From Flammeovirga pacifica (GTDB lineage: Bacteria > Bacteroidota > Bacteroidia > Cytophagales > Flammeovirgaceae), in contig NZ_JRYR02000001.1 of assembly GCF_000807855.2 (NCBI RefSeq), forward strand, positions 1,231,479-1,295,478: DNA of 64,000 nucleotides. The letters are read 5' to 3'. Of this stretch, positions 56,671-63,699 are shown piece after piece. The position numbers and the translations under genes are program-made. Every line of letters begins with the position of its first letter. The stretch's first letter is position 1. A model generated the notes under the pieces. The model ran no database searches. It saw only the letters and a program-made list of their open reading frames with translations, and was not told the origin of the DNA.

Positions 56671-57759
56671 ATGCATAAATTAGCGATTACTTGGAGCATT
56701 ACCCTTCTATTATTAGGACATTTTGCTTTCGCAGAAAAAAAAGTCGACATCAGTTTTATGACTGAGGCTTCTGGATTTCGTCTTTTAGAAATAGCAGAGG
56801 ATTCTTCCACTATCAAAAAATTGAAAGAAGTTGATGCAGAACTTTACATCGGTTTAATCGACTTTTCTAAAGATAGAACAAAAGCTTTACAGATATTCAA
56901 AGAGAATGGCATACAATGTCATGCTTGGCTCCTTCTGAATAAAGGAGAAGGTTATTTTCCCAATGCACACAATGCCGAATCTTACCTTAAAAGGTTTGAG
57001 CAATTTATTGCTTGGTCTCAGAAAAATGGGTTCCAATGGAAAAGTATGTGTGTAAGTTTAGCACCCTATATTACTGACCAAAGAATTGTAGATAATGGTT
57101 ATATCTCTGTGTCAAAAGTTATTCTTAAAAGAATGATTAGCGGTTCTATCCAACACCAAGGAGATATTGAATATGGTAAGCTAAGAAACCTATCTAACAG
57201 AAATAATTTAAAAACGGTCAATATTGTCTCGCCATATTTAGTAGATGGTCGTGAGGTAAATGTAGATTCTTGGAAACAAATTACAGGCACTTTTGACATT
57301 CTACATGATGAAGAATATATTGAAATATTTAATCATTATACTACTTCTACCGTACTTACATTAGCACAATTAAAATCTTATCAAAGTGGGTTTAATACCA
57401 TTATTATTGGTTCTGCTAACGATAAAAAACCTTTAAGTAAGGAGGAGAACCCAAGACCTTTACAGTGGAAAGAATTAACTCAATACGTTACTTTATTAAG
57501 GCAATACGATAAATCCATCATCATCTATGGATTGGATGGAGCTATCAAAAAAGACATTTTAAATAATTTATCGCAACATCTTACCGACGATAAGTTACCC
57601 AATTTAAAAGCTGCAGAAGAACAAATCATTAAAGAAAGAGAGAACACTCAAGTAATTTTATCGTTACTTTCTCATACAGGATGGCTCCTTTTCTTTGGTC
57701 TTTTCTGCTTCCTCACGTTCTTTATTGCCACGATAAGAACACTTAAACTCATTTTTTAA
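56671..57759 (+). CDS. Secreted protein with C-terminal membrane anchor, unknown function
   Basis: A 362-aa protein with signal peptide (I-T-L-L-L-L-G-H-F-A-F-A) and one C-terminal transmembrane segment (about 335-357). The body alternates beta strands and helices (D-A-E-L-Y-I-G-L-I-D-F, C-H-A-W-L-L-L-N, T-V-N-I-V-S-P-Y-L, N-T-I-I-I-G-S-A), as in a TIM barrel, perhaps a degenerate glycoside hydrolase. No catalytic motif can be named. Its TAA shares a base with the ATG of the NUDIX gene (TAATG). Confidence 0.6.
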   Translation: MHKLAITWSITLLLLGHFAFAEKKVDISFMTEASGFRLLEIAEDSSTIKKLKEVDAELYIGLIDFSKDRTKALQIFKENGIQCHAWLLLNKGEGYFPNAHNAESYLKRFEQFIAWSQKNGFQWKSMCVSLAPYITDQRIVDNGYISVSKVILKRMISGSIQHQGDIEYGKLRNLSNRNNLKTVNIVSPYLVDGREVNVDSWKQITGTFDILHDEEYIEIFNHYTTSTVLTLAQLKSYQSGFNTIIIGSANDKKPLSKEENPRPLQWKELTQYVTLLRQYDKSIIIYGLDGAIKKDILNNLSQHLTDDKLPNLKAAEEQIIKERENTQVILSLLSHTGWLLFFGLFCFLTFFIATIRTLKLIF

Positions 57760-58277
57760 TGCACCTTAAGGAAAGCATCTCCTATTGTCCGAAATGTGGC
57801 AAAAAGGAATTTATATTTGATAAAAAACGATTCGTCTGCAACAGTTGTCACTTTGACTTATACATCAATGCTTCTGCTGCTGTTGCTGCATTAATTCTTA
57901 ACGAAAAAAATGAGTTACTCCTTTCCAGAAGAAAGTTTGATCCACAAAAGGACACTTTAGATCTTCCAGGAGGATTTGTGGATATCCACGAAAAAGGAGA
58001 AGACGCCTTAAAAAGGGAAATCAAAGAAGAACTAAATTTAGAAATCACCGAAATGCAATATTTCGGTTCTTTTCCCAATACCTATACTTTTAGAGACAAC
58101 GATTATTATACGTTAGACTTGGCTTTTGTCTGTAGGGTCGCAACTTTTGACAATATACAAGCCAACGATGATGTAAGTGCTATTGAGTTTATTCCTTTGG
58201 ATAAAGTGAATGTAGATGAGATTGGTTTGAGTTCTATTAAGGTGATTGTAGAAAGTTATTTAAAAGCTAATTTATAG
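57759..58277 (+). CDS. NUDIX hydrolase with N-terminal zinc ribbon
   Basis: A 172-aa cytoplasmic hydrolase of nucleoside-diphosphate-linked compounds. Four Cys (C10, C13, C27, C30) form a zinc ribbon, as in NudC-type NADH pyrophosphatases, but the protein is much shorter. The NUDIX box starts at G-G-F-V-D-I-H-E near 66, then R-E-I-K-E-E-L-N, matching G-x5-E-x7-R-E-x-x-E-E. Coupled to the preceding gene by a TAATG overlap; it converges on the 553-aa gene with a 6-base overlap. Confidence 0.9.
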   Translation: MHLKESISYCPKCGKKEFIFDKKRFVCNSCHFDLYINASAAVAALILNEKNELLLSRRKFDPQKDTLDLPGGFVDIHEKGEDALKREIKEELNLEITEMQYFGSFPNTYTFRDNDYYTLDLAFVCRVATFDNIQANDDVSAIEFIPLDKVNVDEIGLSSIKVIVESYLKANL

Positions 58278-59933
58278 GTTAAACCCCACCCTAAACACCC
58301 AAGGATCTTTCTGAATAGGATTATTTTCTTCTTGATACACAAAGGAATACAACAATTGAAAACTGATACCAAAAAAGTCTCCGAATTGATACGTATATCC
58401 TGTCCCTGCTCTTAGAGAGGGAAACCAATGTCTTTTGTATTCTGCTTGTGAGGGATCGGAGGCATTCATGCTTTCTACCTCTGCATCTAAATGTGGATAT
58501 CCTTGTTTTGGGGTATATTGAGAAAATAAACGACCTCCATACACCCATAAATCTTTGTTACCTACTTTTGAATACCTCAATAAAGGAGATATACCAACAT
58601 TGGTTTTCTTTTTGACTCCCAATGTTTTATACAACTGAGGGGCAAGTTCTACGCCTGGATATTCTCCTAAGGCAACGTTCATTCCTCCTCCTACTTTCAA
58701 GAACTTTCCTAAGTCTATGGTGGCATCAGGAATTTCTAGCTGATCTAACTCTGGGTTAGCAAAGGGTATGTCTTTTTTGGTGGAAATTTGAAACTGCCAA
58801 GGGCTTCCGTTGACGGGATCAACCCAACCTGTTTTTCGCATGGCGGAGGCTTCTATGGAGAACAATCTTCCTATTTTGAGGGAGTAACCTGCTCCTACTA
58901 AAAAGTCACTTTTCCAGCTTGAGGTGGTTGACTTTGCTACGCCTTCAGATGATATAGCTACGGAGTCTGCTTCGTAAAGACCATAGTATTCTATTTGTAA
59001 ATAGGGCAACCACTTTTTAGGTTGTACTCTTACAAAAGCTCTTCCACCAAAGGACCAATCCGTTTGAAGGGAGTCGTAGAGCATGGAAATATTTGGTCCG
59101 ATACCTACACTCCATGCTTCGCTTAATGGTAATTGTATGGAAGGAGAATACGTTACTTTTAAAGGATCTTGTTGCGATACAGTGACTGTATTACCTATGT
59201 TTAACGCTTTTGACAACATACCGATACCTTCGCCCAAAGACATATTTTGCATATCCTTAAATTTATCTAGGAGCTTTAAGTTTGGACTTTGGATTTCTTT
59301 GTTGGGATCAAATCCATTGAGATTACTTTTTATGACTTGATCTATTCCTTTTTTTCCAAAACCTAATGTGACTCCTGCCAATATCCCCCAATCGTTGTAT
59401 TGGTAGTGATAGTTGATATCAGTATGTAAGGTGATGATTTTATCTTTCTTGTTTTTCCATGCGTAACCTCCTCCTACACTGATGTAATTGGTATGTGCTT
59501 GCCATCCATGACCTAAGGTCAACATTCCTTTTCGTTGTTCTCCCAATCGGTATTTTAGCTTGCTTTCTGCTAACCAACGCTCAGCGATATCCAAGTTCAA
59601 AGAGTCTGAGTTGAAAGAGATATTTAACCCAAACAAGGCTTCTAACTCCCATCGTTTGTAACGGTAGCTTAAGCCTGAGGTGAGGTATGGAGCAATGCTC
59701 CAATTTTCATCCTCCATTAGCCCACAATTGAAATCATGGGCTTTTGAGATACCTACTCTACCTCCTACAAAAGGTACCAATTGTGGTACCTCTCCCATTT
59801 GCAACAAGCTGTCTTCCAATTGTTGTTGTTGGAGGGTAGCTTGTTGTTGTTTTAGTTGGGAGAGCGAGGGGTAGGTTTGGGAGAATGTTATCCCGTGGAT
59901 TAGAAGGAGGAATATGAATAGAGATTTTTTCAA
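58272..59933 (-). CDS. Outer-membrane protein of unknown function, full-length copy
   Basis: A 553-aa protein with signal peptide (S-L-F-I-F-L-L-L-I-H-G-I-T-F-S-Q). There is no ATG; the start is TTG at 59933. The mature N-terminus is a glutamine-rich helix (S-Q-L-K-Q-Q-Q-A-T-L-Q-Q-Q-Q), followed by beta-rich sequence (S-I-A-P-Y-L, Y-R-Y-K-R-W) ending in W-V-F-R-V-G-F-N-L, as in outer-membrane barrels. Residues 20-105 are 78/86 identical to a truncated copy at 61698-62042. A hairpin repeat (copy A) precedes it on the minus strand. Function unknown; its place beside Rhs remnants may be accidental or functional. Confidence 0.7.
   Translation of the reverse strand: MKKSLFIFLLLIHGITFSQTYPSLSQLKQQQATLQQQQLEDSLLQMGEVPQLVPFVGGRVGISKAHDFNCGLMEDENWSIAPYLTSGLSYRYKRWELEALFGLNISFNSDSLNLDIAERWLAESKLKYRLGEQRKGMLTLGHGWQAHTNYISVGGGYAWKNKKDKIITLHTDINYHYQYNDWGILAGVTLGFGKKGIDQVIKSNLNGFDPNKEIQSPNLKLLDKFKDMQNMSLGEGIGMLSKALNIGNTVTVSQQDPLKVTYSPSIQLPLSEAWSVGIGPNISMLYDSLQTDWSFGGRAFVRVQPKKWLPYLQIEYYGLYEADSVAISSEGVAKSTTSSWKSDFLVGAGYSLKIGRLFSIEASAMRKTGWVDPVNGSPWQFQISTKKDIPFANPELDQLEIPDATIDLGKFLKVGGGMNVALGEYPGVELAPQLYKTLGVKKKTNVGISPLLRYSKVGNKDLWVYGGRLFSQYTPKQGYPHLDAEVESMNASDPSQAEYKRHWFPSLRAGTGYTYQFGDFFGISFQLLYSFVYQEENNPIQKDPWVFRVGFNL
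59619..59876 (-). repeat. Duplicated segment, member 1
   Basis: 258 bases encoding residues 20-105 of the full-length outer-membrane protein, matching 61728-61985 with about 91% identity at protein level. The match begins exactly after the signal peptide; the two signal peptides are unrelated in sequence. Confidence 0.85.
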
Positions 59934-59950
59934 AAAATATTTTGTGTTAA

Positions 59951-60012
59951 ATTTAAAGACTTTTATGAATAAATTAGTTCAAAATGACACCGCGTTTAAC
60001 ACTTCGAACAAG
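59951..60012 (-). repeat. Two-hairpin repeat, copy A
   Basis: On the minus strand GTTCGAAGTG and CATTTTGAAC form a 10-base stem with two G·U pairs around a loop containing GTTAAACGC. The second small hairpin present in copies B-D is degraded here (only AAGTC remains). It lies directly upstream of the full-length outer-membrane protein gene. Confidence 0.7.
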
Positions 60013-60026
60013 AGTTTGAGTAATTA

Positions 60027-60527
60027 TTATAAAATCAAAAATTTGCAAGTTATTTTATTCCCCTTTTCAATTTTGGTCACAAAAATATAATACTTAACCT
60101 CACCACCTAACCATTTTATTTCACGAAGTTTTTTATTCTCTTCAATTACTTTATTAAAATCCCACTTCTCAACATCATAATTATCTACCATAAAATCAGA
60201 ACACCACCAATTATTGAAATCAAAATCACCTTCAAAATAAGAATAACATATTTCAACACTATCATTCCATATTTTACCATGATATCTATTATAGCTATTG
60301 GAATAAACAAATTCAATTATATAAAAAGAGTTCGATAAATCTATTCCTTTTTTCTTAACCAATTTTTTTCTTATATAATGAAAATATTTTAGATCCTCAT
60401 CGAAGATATGGTTTTTCTTCCTGGATTTTAATTGTTCTTTTAAAATTTCATTTGAAATACTTTCAAAGTCTTGACATAAGATTTTATTCCAACAAAATAT
60501 TAATGATATTAATAAAACATATTTCAT
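60027..60527 (-). CDS. Putative immunity protein for the Rhs metallopeptidase tip
   Basis: A 166-aa protein with an N-terminal signal (Y-V-L-L-I-S-L-I-F-C-W). The mature part is rich in aromatic, lysine and acidic residues (W-N-D-S-V-E-I-C-Y-S-Y-F, N-W-W-C-S-D-F) and very AT-rich in DNA. No family recognised. The call as immunity protein rests on position: it starts 3 bases after the stop of a toxin-like Rhs tip on the same strand, the usual toxin-immunity layout, and a periplasmic location would suit a secreted toxin. Confidence 0.5.
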   Translation of the reverse strand: MKYVLLISLIFCWNKILCQDFESISNEILKEQLKSRKKNHIFDEDLKYFHYIRKKLVKKKGIDLSNSFYIIEFVYSNSYNRYHGKIWNDSVEICYSYFEGDFDFNNWWCSDFMVDNYDVEKWDFNKVIEENKKLREIKWLGGEVKYYIFVTKIEKGNKITCKFLIL

Positions 60528-60530
60528 AAT

Positions 60531-61507
60531 CTATTCATTATTTATTTTTAGTCTATTAATAATAGGGTTGTTTGTTTCTGGATAGAATAAACTTTCATCT
60601 GTGATATAATTAATTATCATAGAATTTCTATCCCACATTTCATTTGGTCCAATACCATAAGATGCTCTTAGAGGAATATTATGTTCGTTCCTTATCATAT
60701 TTTCATAATAAGTCGCATATTTTTCATTATTTGGAACAGTATCTAATCTACCTTTATCATTAATATATGAAAACCATATGCTATCATCTCTCGTTTTATC
60801 CCAAGTATCTTGAATATGTGCTAATTCATGACCTAAACCAATAAATGGATCTCTTAATGTATTATTAAAAACATCAATTCCTCCATTCATATTATCTGGA
60901 TTCCACCCTACCATATTACCCTCTGGAGACGCTTGATTGCTTTTAGATTTCATTAAACTTACACCTCTTGTTGTATTCGAACTTAAACTTAAAACTAATG
61001 ATTTTCCTACTTCACCTTCCATTAATTTATTAAGAGCACTAGAAACCTGGTTTACAAAATTCATATTTCCTGAATATTCTTCTCCTGATGAATTAATAAA
61101 GGCATAATTATTATCATTATTTACCCCCCAATGATACCTTCCACCTTCTGTAAATAGAAAAATACTATCTCCATTTACATCAATACCATTAATAGGATTA
61201 TTTGCAACATATTGGTATGAATTTAAATTCTGATATTTTTGTGAATATCTATCTACAACAAAAAACGTCCCAAACTAGCATCATAATGTCTAGCCCTATA
61301 ATCAATAAAACCAATTTCCTCCTGCTTCTCTTTTCCATGGTATTGGAATTTATGATCAGGTGTTCCTTGCTTTTCAATTCCCACCATATTCATACCAAAT
61401 GGGTAGTAGTGGTTTTCTTGGACTATGTAGTCGTTGAAAGATACTCGGATATCATCAAAGTAAACATTTAACTCAGGTGATTGGTTATGAATATCTACTT
61501 TTACAAA
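60531..61507 (-). pseudogene. Frameshifted Rhs core with zinc-metallopeptidase toxin tip
   Basis: Remnant of the C-terminal end of an Rhs protein. Translation from 61507 gives typical core sequence (S-P-E-L-N-V-Y-F-D-D, H-Y-Y-P-F-G-M-N-M, D-Y-R-A-R-H-Y-D-A-S-L-G-R-F) and then stops at 61253-61255. One missing T in the run of six at 61260-61265 explains it: the next frame continues V-V-D-R-Y-S-Q, Y-V-A-N-N-P-I-N-G-I-D and runs open to 60531. An in-frame TAA at 61508-61510 cuts it from the short upstream sequence. The tip (177 aa from the ATG at 61064) has the zinc motif H-E-L-A-H (residues 79-83) and E-N-M-I-R-N-E-H near 120, like metallopeptidase toxins. The tip alone could still be translated. 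Confidence 0.8.
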
Positions 61508-61650
61508 TTATGCATTGGCTGGATGGAGTTTGCAACTCTTGTCTTTAAATGCTTTGAGTAATGTAAGATTGCTTCGTTTCTGTTGGAAATCAATTTTTAA
61601 TGTGTGATTATCAAAAATTGACCTTATGAATTATTATTCTTTTTGGTTTG

Positions 61651-61723
61651 ATGTTATAAGTTCGGAAACTTATTCAATAACCAAGTTCCGAGTGACGCTA
61701 GCGCTTAACACTCGCGAACAGTG
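61651..61723 (-). repeat. Two-hairpin repeat, copy B
   Basis: On the minus strand CGAGTG/CACTCG with GTTC/GAAC forms the first stem. The second hairpin is ATAAGTT/AACTTAT, a compensatory version of the AAGTC/GACTT stem in copies C and D. Its sequence forms the abnormal last codons of the truncated outer-membrane protein gene. Confidence 0.75.
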
Positions 61724-62042
61724 AGGGGATGTTTAACCCAAACAAGTCTTCTAGTCCCCATCGTTTGTAACGGTAGCTTAGTCCTGTTGTGAGGTATGGA
61801 GCAATGCTCCAATTTTCATCCATCATTAGCCCACGATTGAAATCATGGGCTTTTGATACGCCTACTCTACTTCCTACAAAAGGTTCCAACTGTGGCACTT
61901 CTCCCATTTGCAACAAGCTGTCTTCCAATTGTTGTTGTTGGAGAGTAGCTTGTTGCTGTTTTAGTTGGGAGAGTGAGGGGTAGGTTTGTGCCTGCAACAC
62001 CTCTATTGTGAAAAATAAGAGCAAGAAGAGAGTGTATCTCAT
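61698..62042 (-). pseudogene. Truncated copy of the outer-membrane protein gene
   Basis: 114 codons from the ATG at 62042 with a good signal peptide (Y-T-L-F-L-L-L-F-F-T-I-E-V-L-Q-A-Q). Residues 20-105 match the 553-aa protein (58272-59933) at 78 of 86 positions. After G-L-N-I the reading frame enters repeat B and ends within nine codons (P-S-L-F-A-S-V-K-R). The gene therefore lost its C-terminal 80% at the repeat. It still has an intact start and could make a short secreted peptide, so functionless status is likely but not certain. Confidence 0.75.
61728..61985 (-). repeat. Duplicated segment, member 2
   Basis: Matches 59619-59876 over exactly 258 bases without an indel at protein level. 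It ends 5 bases from repeat B. Confidence 0.85.
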
Positions 62043-62061
62043 TTTTAGATGTTTGTTTTTT

Positions 62062-62137
62062 GACGTTATGTTGTAAGTCAAAGACTTAATCAATAGATGA
62101 GTTCTGAGTGACACTGCGTTTAACACTCCGAACAGTG
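62062..62137 (-). repeat. Two-hairpin repeat, copy C
   Basis: The best-preserved copy. On the minus strand GTTCGGAGTG/CACTCAGAAC (one mismatch) forms stem 1 around the loop GTTAAACGC..., and AAGTC-TTT-GACTT stem 2. 50 of 54 bases match copy D. It starts 14 bases after the stop of the lipoprotein gene and lies 20 bases upstream of the truncated outer-membrane protein gene. Confidence 0.8.
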
Positions 62138-62150
62138 GGGGTAGATGAGA

Positions 62151-62618
62151 CTACTGAGCTAATTTTACTATACCTAACTTTTCTAACTCCTGTTGTGCCT
62201 GTTCTATTTGAGATTTTGTACCAATATAAAACTCGACAAACTCTATCCGCTCTTCACTTTCAGCACTTTTCTTTACTGTTCCATTAGCTCCTATAAAGCC
62301 TACTACTGTGTCAATTGGCACTTTTTTAATTTCACCAAAAGAAGGCAACTTATTATCAGGAGTTATTCTCTCGTAATAGTATTCAGGAAACTCTCGCCAT
62401 CCTTCATTTCCCGTAAATTGAGTTTTTAAAACACCATTTTGCGGTATTTCATAAACACGTTTTTTCCCCTCGTACTTTGTAGGGATGCCGTCTTTTTGAT
62501 TAAAAATGATTAACACGTAACCTTTATAATCTTTTGGAACAACAATAATTTCTTGCTCTCCGCTATCACAGCTAAATAACATAAACGATATTATTAAAGA
62601 CAAAATCATCTTTCTCAT
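62151..62618 (-). CDS. Lipoprotein, DUF6843-like, possible immunity protein
   Basis: A 155-aa lipoprotein (lipobox I-S-F-M-L-F-S-C-D-S-G). The mature N-terminus has D-Y-K-G-Y-V-L-I-I-F-N-Q-K-D-G and Y-E-I-P-Q-N-G-V-L-K-T, a pattern I associate with DUF6843. Its ATG overlaps the TGA of the upstream tip-like ORF (ATGA), so the two are translationally coupled. Lipoprotein immunity factors for Rhs and type VI effectors are known; that role here is inferred from position. Confidence 0.6.
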   Translation of the reverse strand: MRKMILSLIISFMLFSCDSGEQEIIVVPKDYKGYVLIIFNQKDGIPTKYEGKKRVYEIPQNGVLKTQFTGNEGWREFPEYYYERITPDNKLPSFGEIKKVPIDTVVGFIGANGTVKKSAESEERIEFVEFYIGTKSQIEQAQQELEKLGIVKLAQ

Positions 62619-62941
62619 CTTTCAAAGTCTGTTTGTACTTTCTTATTCCAATCTTCTACTGAATAAGTTGTTTCTCCCTGTCTAACACCTGTAAAGTTTC
62701 CTTTATCGTTAAACATAATCTGCATATTGACATTAAACAGCTTTTCCTTATTATCATCAACCAAACTATGCAATCCACCATTTTCCATCTGAGCACCTAA
62801 GAATAATTTTGTTTTGCCCGACTGGTCTGTGATAAACGATTCTGTACTTGGAAACTCATCTCCTGTAAATGACCCTGTAACAGTCAAGTGAGGATACCGA
62901 TTAATGTTCTGAATACCAGAGAGGTACAAATCATGTAGCAT
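62615..62941 (-). CDS. Possible displaced Rhs-tip or effector fragment
   Basis: A 108-aa protein without a signal peptide (start ATG at 62941). It contains P-H-L-T-V-T-G-S-F-T-G-D-E-F-P-S-T-E and K-L-F-L-G-A-Q near 46. It ends ...Q-T-D-F-E-R with the ATGA overlap to the lipoprotein. Short, soluble and lying between an Rhs-like fragment and an immunity-like gene, it resembles a C-terminal effector module cut loose from its core. It could equally be a second immunity-type protein. Confidence 0.45.
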   Translation of the reverse strand: MLHDLYLSGIQNINRYPHLTVTGSFTGDEFPSTESFITDQSGKTKLFLGAQMENGGLHSLVDDNKEKLFNVNMQIMFNDKGNFTGVRQGETTYSVEDWNKKVQTDFER

Positions 62942-63350
62942 TATGATTTCTTATAGAGTCAGTCAATTCTTCAATAATGTTTGTTTTTTCAAAAAAAGAC
63001 TTTAAAAAAACATTATAATTAACACCAAAAATATAATTACAATCTTTAAAGTATATTCTATAGTAGAAAAAAAATACATTCTCAATTTTAATAAATTCAC
63101 TTTTATGATGTTTCTTAGTAAAGATTACATTCTTTATAAAAAACTTATTGTCTTTTATTTGAATTTCTTTTATTAAAAATAACATTTTCAGAATTAATAA
63201 TTGAAAGATAGCAATAGGAAATAATATCAATAATGTTCGTATTGTATCAGATGAAGATAATATAAATATTATTTCAAAAATTAGAAATATGAGGATCAAA
63301 ACTCCAACGCTTCGATTTAAGTAAAAGTAATTTTTTATTGATAAATACAT
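62931..63350 (-). CDS. Small membrane protein in the Rhs module
   Basis: A 139-aa protein with two adjacent membrane helices near the N-terminus (V-G-V-L-I-L-I-F-L-I-F-E-I-I-F-I and L-L-I-L-F-P-I-A-I-F-Q-L), followed by a soluble Lys/Phe-rich domain with beta-strand character (I-K-D-N-K-F-F-I-K-N-V, PH-like). Very AT-rich. It overlaps the next ORF by 11 bases and follows the Rhs-tip remnant by 10 bases, so an immunity role is plausible but unproven. Confidence 0.5.
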   Translation of the reverse strand: MYLSIKNYFYLNRSVGVLILIFLIFEIIFILSSSDTIRTLLILFPIAIFQLLILKMLFLIKEIQIKDNKFFIKNVIFTKKHHKSEFIKIENVFFFYYRIYFKDCNYIFGVNYNVFLKSFFEKTNIIEELTDSIRNHNAT

Positions 63351-63360
63351 AATATAACTT

Positions 63361-63621
63361 TTAATGACTAAATTTTAATCTAATTCCTATTTCTAATCCA
63401 ATTTCCCCTACAATACCTAATCCTCCTTTTGCTCCTGTTGCTACTGAACCTGATAAAACAGTTTGATCTTTTTCTACTTCTAATTTACCTCCACCTACAA
63501 CTCCTGGTAATAATGTTTGTCCTACAGATCCTTCAACTTTAAAATTTGATTTAGGTCCTCCTCCAATACCTTGATTATATTCTATTTTACCTCCGCCTTC
63601 AATACCTTTACCTATTATCAA
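63361..63621 (-). pseudogene. Glycine-rich Rhs-tip remnant without start codon
   Basis: An open frame of about 86-95 codons with no ATG (the nearest candidate start is TTG at 63621). The translation is glycine-rich with alternating hydrophobic pairs (G-K-G-I-E-G-G-G-K-I-E-Y, G-G-K-L-E-V-E-K-D, G-S-V-A-T-G-A-K-G-G), like the end of a tip domain in Rhs or similar polymorphic toxins. It stops at 63361, 10 bases before the membrane-protein gene. The Rhs core that should precede it is missing; repeat D stands in its place. Confidence 0.5.
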
Positions 63622-63640
63622 ACCGTGAGTAGTTTTTACT

Positions 63641-63699
63641 TGAAAAAGTCAAAGACTTAATCAATTGGTGAGTTCGGAATGACACTGCGTTTAACACTC
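63641..63699 (-). repeat. Two-hairpin repeat, copy D (truncated)
   Basis: Matches copy C at 50 of 54 bases including the AAGTC-TTT-GACTT hairpin. The outer end (about 10 bases of the first stem, with the sequence cgaac) is missing after 63699, where the IS110-type left end region begins. Confidence 0.75.

Noticed and set aside
58272..59933. Outer-membrane gene as an Rhs component
   Set aside because: It has no Rhs/YD repeats and no core motif; the link is only proximity and the shared repeat.
61202..61471. Plus-strand ORF of 89 codons over the Rhs core
   Set aside because: It lies opposite recognisable Rhs coding sequence.
62043..62126. N-terminal extension of the truncated outer-membrane protein (28 codons before the ATG at 62042)
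   Set aside because: The extension is only the translation of repeat C; the signal peptide starts at 62042.
59951..63699. The repeat as an integron attC site
   Set aside because: GTTTAAC/GCTTAAC within the loop fits one attC core box (RYYYAAC), but no matching GTTRRRY lies at attC distance in any copy and no integrase is present. The hairpin geometry is also different.
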